Source: Acidobacteria bacterium Ga0077553 (GTDB taxonomy: Bacteria > Acidobacteriota > Terriglobia > Bryobacterales > Bryobacteraceae). From it: a DNA stretch of 64,000 bases. The stretch lies in the NCBI GenBank assembly GCA_001464575.1, contig LNFE01000244.1:62001-126000 (forward strand). Reading direction: 5' to 3'. Below the pieces are notes generated by a model. It was not told the DNA's origin, searched no databases, and worked only from the letters and a program-made list of their open reading frames with translations. Position 1 is the stretch's first letter; each line of letters starts with the position of its first letter. This document shows positions 48,187 through 57,856 of this stretch, one piece after another. The position numbers and the translations under genes were made by a program.

Positions 48187-49811
48187 ACCGGTGGGTCGCG
48201 TGTGTCGCGCTGCTGACCCAAGCCGCCTTTGCCGACACCGTTTTCGTTTTCTCACTCGATGGCTTGGGCCATGAACTCTTCAAAACCGCGCCTTTGAAGA
48301 CCCTGCAGCGCCTCGCCGCAAAAGGCGCGCAGGCCGATGGCATCCAACCGGCGTTTCCCAGCACCACCGCCAATTCTCACGCGGCGCTCTGGACCGGCGC
48401 TTATGGCGACGTGTCCGGCATCTCGGCGAATAGCCAGCCTAGGTTGCCGCGCAAAGATCATACGTTTCGGGAACGCAACAACGGCTACCGCGCGGATCAG
48501 TTGACCGCCGAGCCCATCTGGGTTACCGCCGCGCGGCAGGGCGTTTCGGCCGTCGTCTACCAAGCGCCGCAGGTGTTTCCGTTTGGTCCGGCGAATACCC
48601 ACGCGAAGGCGGTCACCCTGAACGGCTATCAGACCCGGCAGGTGGCGCCGCACCAGGTGCTCAAGCGGAGCGATCTGCAGTTTACTTCGGCCACGGACTT
48701 CCACTTCCAGCACGGGCCGATCACGCTGCGCGGCACTTTGACAGCCACGGGCTTACGGATCGGAGGCATCGACGTCAAGGCGGCGTCGGCGGAGACGGCC
48801 CTCGTTGGCTCCCGGCCACTGGCGCGGCATTTCAGCGCGGGCCTGTACTTAGCCGATCCGGTGCCTGCGGTGATCTACTTCCGGCTCTTTGCGTATACGA
48901 AGGACGACCTGCTGCTGTACGTCTCGCCGGCGCAGGAGATGGGCATCAGCCAGGGCGACGCGCGGCTGCTTTTGAAGGCGGCGGGCGGCTTCATCGGCAA
49001 CGCTTACAACGGCCCGTTGCTGAACGATTGGCAGGCCATGGAGACGACCGAACTGCTCACGCGGCAGAACCTGGCCCACACGGCCTGGCTGCAGCGGCAC
49101 TACCAGCCGGGCCTCTTCATCGGCTACCTGCCGGTGGCCGACGAGTTGGGGCACCGGTACGCGGGCTTACAAAGCACCGGAGACGAGACCGCCATCCGGG
49201 CGCTGGCGTGGGGCTTCGGCATCATCGAACGTTGGTCCCAGGGCGTCGCGAAATTGGTGGGCCGGCGCGACCACCTGGTCATCACGGCGGACCACGGCAT
49301 GACGCCGGTGGCCAAGGCCGTCAACGTGAATGAGATCCTGCGGCGAGCCGGCCTGGGCAGCACCGCCGTGCATATCTATAACTCCGTGCTGCTGAACACG
49401 GCCGATTGGAAGGGCGGCACCGTAACTGATCGCCTCGCGACCCGGACCCGCGTGCAAGCGGCGTTGGCGGCTTACGACGTGTTCACCGGCTTCTATACGC
49501 CCGAAGAGCACGGCGTCCGGTATGGCATCGGTGGAGCCACGGCCAGCGACCTCTACTTCGATCTGAAGCCCGGCTACACGGTGCGCGAGCAGGTGGGCGA
49601 GGTGTTCCCGCTGCTCGAAAAACCAGTGGGCGTGCACGGCTTCCGGCCCGATCGCAGCGATATGCTCGCCACGCTCTTCGTCACCGGCCCCCGCCTGCGG
49701 CCGGGCACGAAGTGGCCCCGGCTGCGGTCGATTGATGTCGCCCCGCTCGTGACCACCCTGCTTGGCATAGCTCCGCCGCGGGATGCCCGCGGCCAGAGCC
49801 CTATGCGGTGA
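48183..49811 (+). CDS. Alkaline phosphatase/nucleotide pyrophosphatase family protein
   Basis: SLDGLGHELF, FPSTTANSHAALWTG, LPVADELGHRY, ITADHGMTPV. Confidence 0.87.
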   Translation: MNRWVACVALLTQAAFADTVFVFSLDGLGHELFKTAPLKTLQRLAAKGAQADGIQPAFPSTTANSHAALWTGAYGDVSGISANSQPRLPRKDHTFRERNNGYRADQLTAEPIWVTAARQGVSAVVYQAPQVFPFGPANTHAKAVTLNGYQTRQVAPHQVLKRSDLQFTSATDFHFQHGPITLRGTLTATGLRIGGIDVKAASAETALVGSRPLARHFSAGLYLADPVPAVIYFRLFAYTKDDLLLYVSPAQEMGISQGDARLLLKAAGGFIGNAYNGPLLNDWQAMETTELLTRQNLAHTAWLQRHYQPGLFIGYLPVADELGHRYAGLQSTGDETAIRALAWGFGIIERWSQGVAKLVGRRDHLVITADHGMTPVAKAVNVNEILRRAGLGSTAVHIYNSVLLNTADWKGGTVTDRLATRTRVQAALAAYDVFTGFYTPEEHGVRYGIGGATASDLYFDLKPGYTVREQVGEVFPLLEKPVGVHGFRPDRSDMLATLFVTGPRLRPGTKWPRLRSIDVAPLVTTLLGIAPPRDARGQSPMR

Positions 49812-50619
49812 ACGCTTCGCCCGACGGCGCGGCTGGTTCGACGCCCGTTTCGAGCGCCTTCAACTTGGCGAGATTCGCCTTAATGCCGTTGACGCCATCG
49901 AAGTACAAGTTGCCGAAGTTGATGTAGCGGTAGCCCTGCTTCCACGCCTTCGCCGCGGCTTCGTAGCTACCGAGGGCGATGCCGGCCGTCTTGCCGTACT
50001 TCGTCACGCGCGCCGGGAACTCAGCCAAAAACTTCTGCACGTCCGGATGGCCGATCTCGCCGATGTGCCCCAGGGCCGCCGAAAGATCCATCGGCCCGGC
50101 CAGCACGACATCGACGCCTTCCACCTGCGCGATCGCCTCCACCTGCTCCACGGCCGACGGTGACTCCACCTGCACCACCACCAACGTTTCGTCGTTCGCG
50201 TAGGGCAGATAGTCGCTCCACTCGATGTCGTTATAGAAGGTCCACATCGGCGAAATGCCGCGGGTGCCCAGCGGCGGATACTTGGCATATTGCACGGCCA
50301 AGCGCGCCTGTTCCGCGTTGTCGATCTGCGGGATCATCACGGCCTGCGCGCCAATGTCGAGCGCCTTCTTCATCAGGCTCGGGTCGAGGCCCGCGATGCG
50401 GACCATCGGCATGGAGCCGGACTGCCGGATCAGCGGCGGCAGTAGTTCAATCGACTCGGAGGCGTAGCTCGAATGCTCTGTATCAATCCAGACCCAATCA
50501 ACGCCGGTGGTGGCGGTCAACTTCGCCGCCAGCGGCGTGGGGCCCATCGTGGCTGAGCCCCAGGCGGTTCCGCCCGCGGCCAGCAACTTCTTCACTTTGT
50601 TCTCAAAAGGTTTAGACAA
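49801..50619 (-). CDS. HpcH/HpaI aldolase family protein
   Basis: WVWIDTEHSSY, VMIPQIDNAEQA, VDVVLAGPMDLSAALG. Confidence 0.9.
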   Translation of the reverse strand: MSKPFENKVKKLLAAGGTAWGSATMGPTPLAAKLTATTGVDWVWIDTEHSSYASESIELLPPLIRQSGSMPMVRIAGLDPSLMKKALDIGAQAVMIPQIDNAEQARLAVQYAKYPPLGTRGISPMWTFYNDIEWSDYLPYANDETLVVVQVESPSAVEQVEAIAQVEGVDVVLAGPMDLSAALGHIGEIGHPDVQKFLAEFPARVTKYGKTAGIALGSYEAAAKAWKQGYRYINFGNLYFDGVNGIKANLAKLKALETGVEPAAPSGEAFTA

Positions 50620-51586
50620 CCGGCACCATTCCCATAAAAGATTGCAAGGTTACGAACTCCGAGGTTACATCAAGTGTCACGCTATCGGCCTCGGCCGTAG
50701 CGCCGCCGTAGACGCCGGTGGCGAGCCACGAGCCGTCATCGTTTTGCAGGGCGATCAGGCCGGCCGACACATGGTGGACCAGCTCCAGATCTTCGGCGGC
50801 CCGGGTCCTGCGATAGGCCCACGCCGCGCCCCAGCCCACCTTACCGCTCTGCGGCGTGCGGTAGCGGTCCGGCCCACAGTGCGTCGAGGCGTGCAGAAAC
50901 TGCCGGGCCAAGGTCAGCCAATGGGCCTCTCCCGTCGCGCCCGCCAGCGAGGTGAGCAGCGCGGCGCTGATGCCGTATTGGAAGTACCACTGTCGCGGCT
51001 TGGTTGGATCGACGAGGCAGCCGCTGGCGTCGGCCTCCGGATACTCGGTCACCAACCCGTTCCGCCAACTCGTATAGAGCCCCTTCGTGATGTCGGGCTG
51101 CGCGCGCCACAAAGTTTCAAGCCAACCGCCGGCGGCGATGGCCAGCTCCAGGTTCCCCGCCCACAGGCAGGCCAGTCCGGCCATGCTGGTCGTCATGATC
51201 TCTTCGGTGGACCGCGCCTCATCGGCGAAGAAGCCGCCCGAAGCGGGGTTGTGATATTTGGCGATGAAGTGGGCCAGTTGCCGGGCGAGATCGAAGCGGC
51301 CAGCCATCATGGCGGCGCAGCAGATCCAGGCGTGGGGGTAGGTGCGGTAGATGTGCAGCCACGGCATGCCGGTGCCATCGAGGTCGCCGCCCGAGCGGAG
51401 ATAGTTGGCTTCCACGTAGTCGAGTACGCGGTTAGCCTCGCGCGTCTTGCCGTGCACCAGGAGCGCCGCCGGCGTCTTGTAATAAGCCCGCAGATCGTCG
51501 CCGCCGCGGAACGATCCGTCCGGCTGCAACTGTTCGAGAAGCCATCCGCATCCGCGCGAAGCCGACTCCCAAGCTGTCTGTTTCAA
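50612..51586 (-). CDS. Alpha/alpha-toroid-like protein of unknown function
   Basis: Probable TTG start at 51586 preceded by AAGGGGG; GCGWLLEQLQPDGSFRGGDDLRAYYKTPAAL. Confidence 0.7.
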   Translation of the reverse strand: MKQTAWESASRGCGWLLEQLQPDGSFRGGDDLRAYYKTPAALLVHGKTREANRVLDYVEANYLRSGGDLDGTGMPWLHIYRTYPHAWICCAAMMAGRFDLARQLAHFIAKYHNPASGGFFADEARSTEEIMTTSMAGLACLWAGNLELAIAAGGWLETLWRAQPDITKGLYTSWRNGLVTEYPEADASGCLVDPTKPRQWYFQYGISAALLTSLAGATGEAHWLTLARQFLHASTHCGPDRYRTPQSGKVGWGAAWAYRRTRAAEDLELVHHVSAGLIALQNDDGSWLATGVYGGATAEADSVTLDVTSEFVTLQSFMGMVPVV

Positions 51587-51631
51587 TCTTGCTGCCCCCT
51601 TGTCACAAAGTGCTATTGTACGAGTTTCGCG

Positions 51632-52555
51632 ATGCTCTCCCTGCCGCTTGAACCGGGTCTGCACCGGCTCCGCTCTCCTCATGACATTCCGACCCTCGTC
51701 GTACACGGCGCAAAGGCCGGGCCCACGCTGCTGGTCTCCGCCGGGGTGCATGGCGACGAGTACGAAGGCGTCCGCGCGATCTTCGAAACCGTTGAGTCGC
51801 TCGACGCCCACGCACTGCGCGGCACGCTGGTGACGGTGCCGATTCTGAACTATCCGGCCCATCGCGCCGTGACGCGGAACCATCCCGCCGACGACGGCAA
51901 CCTGGCCCGCCAGTTCCCCGGCCGGGCCGACGGCACCCCGAGCGAACAGCTCGCCTTCGCCTTCGATACCGAGTTCCTGCCCCTCGCCGACTTCTATCTC
52001 GATCTGCACAGCGGCGGCATCCGCTTCGCCATGCCGTCCATGGCCGGCTACGAAGCTGCGGACTCGCGTGGCCGCTCCGCCGCGGAAGCCTTTGGCGCGC
52101 CGGTGATCTGGGGTCATCCGGTGATTGAACCCGGCCGGACGATCTCGGCGGCGCGCGCCCGCGGCATTCCGTTTCTCTATACCGAAGCCCGCGGAGCGGG
52201 CCGAATCCATCCCGACGATCTGCAGATGATGCGGCGCGGCGCGATGAACCTGATGCGGCATCTCGGGATGCTCGATGGCCTTCCCGAGATCCCCGCTCCA
52301 CCGCTGCGGTTGCAGGGAATCGGCAATACGGATGAAGGGGTGACCGCTACGGCCGATGGATTTTGGATGCCCTCCGTTGCCCTACTCGAACCAGTCCGCG
52401 CGGGTCAGCCGATCGGACGAATTGTGAACGAGCTCGGCGAAGTACTGGCCATTCCCGAAGCCCCCGCCGATGGTCTCGTCGGATTGCTGCGCGAGTTGCC
52501 GGCCGTCTCGGCGGGCGATGTTCTGATTCTGGTCGCCGCCCGGGAGGATGCCTGA
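51632..52555 (+). CDS. Succinylglutamate desuccinylase/aspartoacylase family deacylase
   Basis: SAGVHGDEYEG, YLDLHSGG; start 51632. Confidence 0.87.
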   Translation: MLSLPLEPGLHRLRSPHDIPTLVVHGAKAGPTLLVSAGVHGDEYEGVRAIFETVESLDAHALRGTLVTVPILNYPAHRAVTRNHPADDGNLARQFPGRADGTPSEQLAFAFDTEFLPLADFYLDLHSGGIRFAMPSMAGYEAADSRGRSAAEAFGAPVIWGHPVIEPGRTISAARARGIPFLYTEARGAGRIHPDDLQMMRRGAMNLMRHLGMLDGLPEIPAPPLRLQGIGNTDEGVTATADGFWMPSVALLEPVRAGQPIGRIVNELGEVLAIPEAPADGLVGLLRELPAVSAGDVLILVAAREDA

Positions 52556-53309
52556 TCCCATGCGCATCTCGCCATCATTGGCTATCGTGGGCAGCGGCCA
52601 GTTCGGGCTCAGCAGCCGCTTCGATTGCCACCTGTACGCCGTGCAAGCGCCCGAAGGTGTCGTGCTGTTCGATGCCGGTAGCGGCTTGAAACACGATGTC
52701 GTCCTGGCCCATCTGCGAAACGAGTTCGCCGATCTTTCACGCGGCGCCATCGTCGTTACCCACGCCCATCCCGACCACGTCTGCGGCCTCGCCGCGCTGG
52801 CGGGCGCGTTGGGCTGGCCCGTATATGCCTCGGCGCAGGCGAAGCAAATCATCGAGAGCGGAGACGAAGCCGCGGCGGGCCTGGTGGTCACGCGCGCCAT
52901 GGGCGGCTACCCGCCGGATCTGCGCCTCGCGCCCTGCTCCATCGAAGGCATATACGAAGACGGTGTGCCGCTGCACCTCTGCGGCCTTTCGCTCACGCCC
53001 ATCGCCGTCCGCGGCCACTCGCCGGATAGCTTCGTCTTCCTCTGCCAACTCGATGGCCTGCGCACGCTCTTCTCGGCCGACGTGGTCTTCTACGGCGGCG
53101 TGCTGGGGCTCATCAACGTCGACGGCTCCGACCTGGCCGGCTATCGCGCCGACTTGCCTAAGCTCGCGCCGCTCAGCGTCGAAGCGCTGCTGCCCGCGCA
53201 CGGCCTCTTCACGCTACGCTTCGGCCAGCGGCATATCGATACGGCGCTCACACAACTCGCCAAAGGCTTCGTCCCCCGCATGGTCGGCCAGGGAGACCTA
53301 ATCCTTTGA
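52548..53309 (+). CDS. MBL-fold metallohydrolase
   Basis: VVTHAHPDHVCGL, GHSPDSFVF, LLPAHGLF. Confidence 0.88.
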   Translation: MPDPMRISPSLAIVGSGQFGLSSRFDCHLYAVQAPEGVVLFDAGSGLKHDVVLAHLRNEFADLSRGAIVVTHAHPDHVCGLAALAGALGWPVYASAQAKQIIESGDEAAAGLVVTRAMGGYPPDLRLAPCSIEGIYEDGVPLHLCGLSLTPIAVRGHSPDSFVFLCQLDGLRTLFSADVVFYGGVLGLINVDGSDLAGYRADLPKLAPLSVEALLPAHGLFTLRFGQRHIDTALTQLAKGFVPRMVGQGDLIL

Positions 53310-54310
53310 TCCTCACGCTGGGCGAAGGAAACACCCCGCTCGTCGCGAGCGCCCGCATCGCGCCCGCGCTCTCCTTCAAGCTCGAATACACCAACCCCAC
53401 CGGCTCTTACAAAGACCGGTTCATTCAGCGGGAGCTCAGCTCCTACCCGGCCGCGCCGCCCTTCGTACTCGCCACCTCGTCCGGCAACACCGGTGCTTCG
53501 CTCGCCGCCTACGCCGCCCGCGCTGGCTTCCGCTGCCTGATCTGCGCCCATCCGGAAGCGCCCACCGGCAAGGTAACGCAGATGCGGGCCCATGGCGCAA
53601 CGGTTGTCCGCATTCCCGGCTTCTCGGTGGACGCGGACATCACGGCCGCCGTCTTTGCCGAACTCGATCGCTGGCGCCAGGCCCATGCCGTGCCGCTCGT
53701 AGTCTCGGCCTATCGCTACTGCCCGGTGGGCATGGCGGGCGTCGAGTCCATCGCGGACGAGTTGGCCGCCCACGCGCCGCAGCATGTCTTCGTACCGGTA
53801 GGCGGCGGCGGGCTCTACGTGGCCATCGTGCGCGGCTTCGCGCGGCTGGGCCTGCCCGTGAAGGTTCACGTCGTGCAACCGGCCGGCTGCGCCACAGTGG
53901 TCGAAGCCTGGCGTCGTCAGCAGCCGCGCGCCGCAGCCCTGCCGAGCACCACCCGCATCAGCGGCCTCTCGGTGCCCTCCGATATCGATGCCACCCTGGC
54001 GCTTGAACATCTCTACGCCAACGGCGGGCTCGGCATCGCCGTCAGCGACGACGCGGTCTGGGCCGCACAGCGCCGGCTGCTGAGCGAAGAAGGCATCTTC
54101 ACCGAACCGGCTGGAGCCGCAGCGCTAGCAGGCTGGCTGCAGGCTACTGAGGCCGGACTCGTCCCGCCCGGCGAAAGCGCGGTCTGCCTCGTCACCGGCC
54201 ATGGCGCCAAGGACTTCGCATCGCTCGAAGCCGCAGCTGCCCAGGTGGACTCGCCCCTTGTCCCGGCCCCCGATCTGTCAGACTTTCTGAATCGACAAGC
54301 CCATGCTTAA
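53306..54310 (+). CDS. PLP-dependent enzyme, threonine synthase/dehydratase-like
   Basis: LGEGNTPLV, NPTGSYKDRF, SSGNTGASLAAYAA, VPVGGGGLY. Confidence 0.88.
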   Translation: MILTLGEGNTPLVASARIAPALSFKLEYTNPTGSYKDRFIQRELSSYPAAPPFVLATSSGNTGASLAAYAARAGFRCLICAHPEAPTGKVTQMRAHGATVVRIPGFSVDADITAAVFAELDRWRQAHAVPLVVSAYRYCPVGMAGVESIADELAAHAPQHVFVPVGGGGLYVAIVRGFARLGLPVKVHVVQPAGCATVVEAWRRQQPRAAALPSTTRISGLSVPSDIDATLALEHLYANGGLGIAVSDDAVWAAQRRLLSEEGIFTEPAGAAALAGWLQATEAGLVPPGESAVCLVTGHGAKDFASLEAAAAQVDSPLVPAPDLSDFLNRQAHA

Positions 54311-55007
54311 CGACCGCGTCTATATCGTCACCGGAGGCGCCACCGGCATCGGCGCCGGCATCAGCGCGGTGCTGCGGCGTTACGGGGCCCAAGTCGCCGC
54401 GTGGCAAATCGAAGATTGCGATGTCCGCGACCCCGTACAGGTCGAAGAGGCCACCGCGGCCGTCTATGCGGAGTACGGCCGCCTGGACGGCGTCGTGAAC
54501 AACGCGGCGCTCACCGGCCCCGTCGCGCTCTCGTCCTTCCTCACGGCCAGCCCCGCGCACATCGACGACATGCTCGCCACAAATCTGAAGGGGCCTATCT
54601 ACTGCTCGCAGGCCTTCGCCCGCCGCGCCGTGGCCGCCGGGCAGCCGGGCGCCATCGTCCACATCGCCAGCGTCGGCGCGTTCGCCGCGCAGGAGCACGC
54701 CTCGGTCTACTGCGCGACGAAGGCGGCGCTGGTCGCCCTCACGCAGGCCATGGCGCTCGAGTTGGCGCCCCATGCCATCCGCGTCAATGCCGTCGCCCCC
54801 GGCGACATTCTTACGCCCGCCAACGCCAATATCGTCGCCGAGAGCCAGCAGGCCGGAGCCTCCGGCCGCTATCTGCGCTCAACGCCACTCGGCCGCCGCG
54901 GCTCACCCGAAGAGATCGGCGAGGCTGTCGCCTTCCTGCTGAGCGACCGCTCCTCCTTCACCACCGGCTCCACGCTCACCGTCGACGGCGGCTTGCTGAC
55001 TTACTAA
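54303..55007 (+). CDS. Short-chain dehydrogenase/reductase
   Basis: YIVTGGATGIGAGI, NNAAL, YCATKAAL. Confidence 0.92.
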   Translation: MLNDRVYIVTGGATGIGAGISAVLRRYGAQVAAWQIEDCDVRDPVQVEEATAAVYAEYGRLDGVVNNAALTGPVALSSFLTASPAHIDDMLATNLKGPIYCSQAFARRAVAAGQPGAIVHIASVGAFAAQEHASVYCATKAALVALTQAMALELAPHAIRVNAVAPGDILTPANANIVAESQQAGASGRYLRSTPLGRRGSPEEIGEAVAFLLSDRSSFTTGSTLTVDGGLLTY

Positions 55008-55008
55008 C

Positions 55009-55383
55009 ATGCAATTCATCGATTCTGATTCCAACTTCCCCATCAGCTCCGCCGTCGTCCACAGCGGCCGCGTGTTTGAAGCCGTCGTCACCGGCATCCC
55101 CGACGGCGCTTCGACGCCCGTACCCGGCGGCGCGGCCGAGGAGATGCGCGAAATCTTCCGCCAACTCGATACCTACCTCGCCGCCGCCGGCGTCGACCGC
55201 TTCGCCATCTGCACCGCGCGCCTGTACCTGCAGGACGTCCTCGCCGACATCGCCGCCGTCAATCCCGTCTGGAAGGAGTACTTCGGCACACATCCCGTGG
55301 TGCGCCGGGCTTACGGCGTCCAACTCCAGGCGGGTATGCGAGTGGAGGCGGCCTTCACCGCCGAACTCGGACCCGCCGCATGA
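55009..55383 (+). CDS. RidA/YjgF family protein
   Basis: FPISSAVVHSGRVFEAV...EEMREIFRQLDTYLAAAGVD...YLQDV...NPVWKEYFG. Confidence 0.85.
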   Translation: MQFIDSDSNFPISSAVVHSGRVFEAVVTGIPDGASTPVPGGAAEEMREIFRQLDTYLAAAGVDRFAICTARLYLQDVLADIAAVNPVWKEYFGTHPVVRRAYGVQLQAGMRVEAAFTAELGPAA

Positions 55384-56570
55384 TCTCTCTCCCCTGGAAG
55401 ACGGTTCTACTGCTGGCCTGCGCGGCCGCCCTGAACTATGCCGACCGCACGTCGCTCTCGGCCGTCTTCCCCCTGTTGCAGGCCGAACTCAAACTGAGCG
55501 ACCTGCAACTGGCCGGCATCGGCACGCTGTTCCTGTGGAGCTACGCCCTCGGTTCGCCAGGCGCCGGCTTCCTGACCGACCGGCTGCCGCGCAACCGCGT
55601 CGTGGCCTGGAGCCTGCTGGCTTGGAGCCTGGTCACCATTGTCACGGGCCTCGCGCGAACCGCCAACGAACTCCTCGCGACCCGCGTCGCGCTGGGCTTG
55701 GCCGAGTGTTTCTACCTGCCAGCGGCCGTCGCGCTGATCGCCGATCATCATCCGTCGGCCAGCCGCGGGCGGGCGCTGGCCGTTCATCTGTGCGGGCTCA
55801 ACGCGGGGCTGGTGGGCGGCGGCGCTTTGGCCGGCTACTTAGGTGAAGAGTACGGGTGGCGCATCGGACTGTACTTCCTGGGCGGGGTCGGCATTCTACT
55901 TTCGGGGGTCTGCTTTCTGTGGCTAAAGGAATCGCCACGAGGCGATTCGCCCAAACCCGCTCCGGCGCCGATCGGCCCGCAACTGCGCGGCCTGCTGCGG
56001 CAGCGCGGCTATGTTTTCCTGGCCCTGCAAGGCATGCTGATCTCGGTAGGCACCTGGATGTTCTTCAACTGGATGCCGCTCTATTTCCGCGAAAGCTTCG
56101 GGCTCAGCCTGGCGCTGGCCGGCTTCTCGGGCACCGCTGTGCTGCAACTCTCCGCGGTTGGCGGGGCCTTGGTTGGAGGCACACTATCGGACCGCGCGGC
56201 GAAGCGTTCCGCCGATGGCCGCTTCCGCATGATGACCGTCTGCTACCTGCTCTGCGCCCCCTGCCTGCTGGTTTTCCTCTCGGGCGGCGGCATGGCTGTC
56301 ATCAGCACGGCCGTCGTTCTGTTCTCCTTTCTGCGCGCCGTCGCTACCGCTAACGAAACGCCGGCCATGTGCGAATTGATCGATACGCGCGACCGTTCCA
56401 CTGCACAAAGTCTCATGAACATGCTGAACACCATCGCGGGCGGCACGGGCGTCTTCATCGCCGGCTATCTCAAAGCGGACTGGGGCCTGAGCGGTGTCTT
56501 CGCCGGGGTGGCGCTATTGGTGGTCATCGCGGCGGGGCTGGCCTGGCGGGCTCGTCCCTCAGAGGTGTGA
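55380..56570 (+). CDS. MFS transporter
   Basis: NYADRTSLSAVFPLLQ, GFLTDRLPRNRVVAWSLL; 12-TM pattern. Confidence 0.92.
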   Translation: MISLPWKTVLLLACAAALNYADRTSLSAVFPLLQAELKLSDLQLAGIGTLFLWSYALGSPGAGFLTDRLPRNRVVAWSLLAWSLVTIVTGLARTANELLATRVALGLAECFYLPAAVALIADHHPSASRGRALAVHLCGLNAGLVGGGALAGYLGEEYGWRIGLYFLGGVGILLSGVCFLWLKESPRGDSPKPAPAPIGPQLRGLLRQRGYVFLALQGMLISVGTWMFFNWMPLYFRESFGLSLALAGFSGTAVLQLSAVGGALVGGTLSDRAAKRSADGRFRMMTVCYLLCAPCLLVFLSGGGMAVISTAVVLFSFLRAVATANETPAMCELIDTRDRSTAQSLMNMLNTIAGGTGVFIAGYLKADWGLSGVFAGVALLVVIAAGLAWRARPSEV

Positions 56571-56626
56571 TGCCTCCGGGGCCACTTCTCCGCGTATTCT
56601 ATTAGGGGCGGGTCCCCTTTCAGTCC

Positions 56627-57856
56627 ATGACCATTCAATTCCGGATCGGCGGCAAACTCATTATCCTCACCAACGCCCCGCCGCGCGGGACGGGTGGCGA
56701 TCTTCGCAAGCAAAACATTCCGAAGTCCGAGGTAGCCAAGCTGCGGGGATTGCTCGCTGGCGAACTCGGCAAACAGATTGCGCAGTTGAGTGACGCCCAA
56801 GTGGTCGAACAGGTGGCCCTGCGCGTGGCGGACGGCCGCTGGTCGCAGAGCCTGGTGGGTTCCGCGCCTTTGACCGGGGGTTCGAGCGCCGCCCAGGTGG
56901 CCGCGGCAGCCAGCGCGGCGGCGGAGGCCAACGCGGCGGGCGCGGGCGCTAGCCGGATAACCGACGATAGCAAGAAGAAGACCTGGGTCGAAGTCGAACT
57001 GCTCGACTATAACTGCCGGCCCGTCAAGGGCGCAAAAGTGGAGATCACCCTTCCCGACGGCAGCACCACCAAGGGAACGCTCTCCGCCGAGGGCACCATA
57101 AAAGTGAACGGCATCGACCCCGGCAACTGCTCGGTTACCTTTCCCGATCTCGACGGCCGCGAATGGAAACGCTCCGGCGACATTCCGAGTGGCGCCGCCG
57201 TGGAACTGTTCTCGGGCGCGCCGAAAATTCCCGCCGGCGCTTACACCGTCAAGCAGGGCGACTATCTGGCCAGCATCACACAGGAAGCCGGATTCCTTTC
57301 TTGGAAAACGATCTGGGATGATGGCGCCAACGCTTCCTTGAAGAGCAAGCGGAATCCGAACGTGCTTCATCCGGGCGACGTCGTCAAAGTGCCCGCCCGT
57401 CAGAAGAGAGCCGAGTCGGTCTCCACCGGAGAAAAGACGACCTTCGAGACTATCGGCGACCCGGTCACTGTCAAGGTCGTCGTGCTCGCCTGGGACGGAA
57501 CTCCGGTGTCCACCACGGACGTCCAGATCAAGCTCGACACCACGGAAGCGTTCAAGACCGCCGAAGACGGTAGCGCGAAGAAAAACGTGAATCCGTCCGG
57601 GCCGAAAGAGGGCGACCTGAAAGTGCAGACCTATTCCATGCCGCTGAAGCTCGGCCATCTGGACCCGGCCGAAGAGTTCAGCGGGCAAGTGTGGCGGCTG
57701 AACAATCTTGGCTACCGCGCCGGCGAGCCGGCCAACGCGGACGATCTGGCTTTCCGTAGCGCGGTCGAGGAGTTCCAGTGCGACAACGCCATCGCGGTGA
57801 CCGGCCGGTGTGACACGGCCACCCAGGATAAGCTGCGCACGGTCCACGGCAGTTGA
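56627..57856 (+). CDS. LysM/peptidoglycan-binding-like protein without signal peptide
   Basis: YTVKQGDYLASITQEAGF...NPNVLHPGDVVKVP LysM-like; C-terminal LNNLGYRAG...AVEEFQ...TGRCDTATQDKL PGB-like. Confidence 0.72.
   Translation: MTIQFRIGGKLIILTNAPPRGTGGDLRKQNIPKSEVAKLRGLLAGELGKQIAQLSDAQVVEQVALRVADGRWSQSLVGSAPLTGGSSAAQVAAAASAAAEANAAGAGASRITDDSKKKTWVEVELLDYNCRPVKGAKVEITLPDGSTTKGTLSAEGTIKVNGIDPGNCSVTFPDLDGREWKRSGDIPSGAAVELFSGAPKIPAGAYTVKQGDYLASITQEAGFLSWKTIWDDGANASLKSKRNPNVLHPGDVVKVPARQKRAESVSTGEKTTFETIGDPVTVKVVVLAWDGTPVSTTDVQIKLDTTEAFKTAEDGSAKKNVNPSGPKEGDLKVQTYSMPLKLGHLDPAEEFSGQVWRLNNLGYRAGEPANADDLAFRSAVEEFQCDNAIAVTGRCDTATQDKLRTVHGS

Noticed and set aside
54401-55846. 481-aa plus-strand ORF across SDR/RidA/MFS genes
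   Set aside because: Out-of-frame Arg/Pro/Ser-rich translation; three well-supported genes occupy the region
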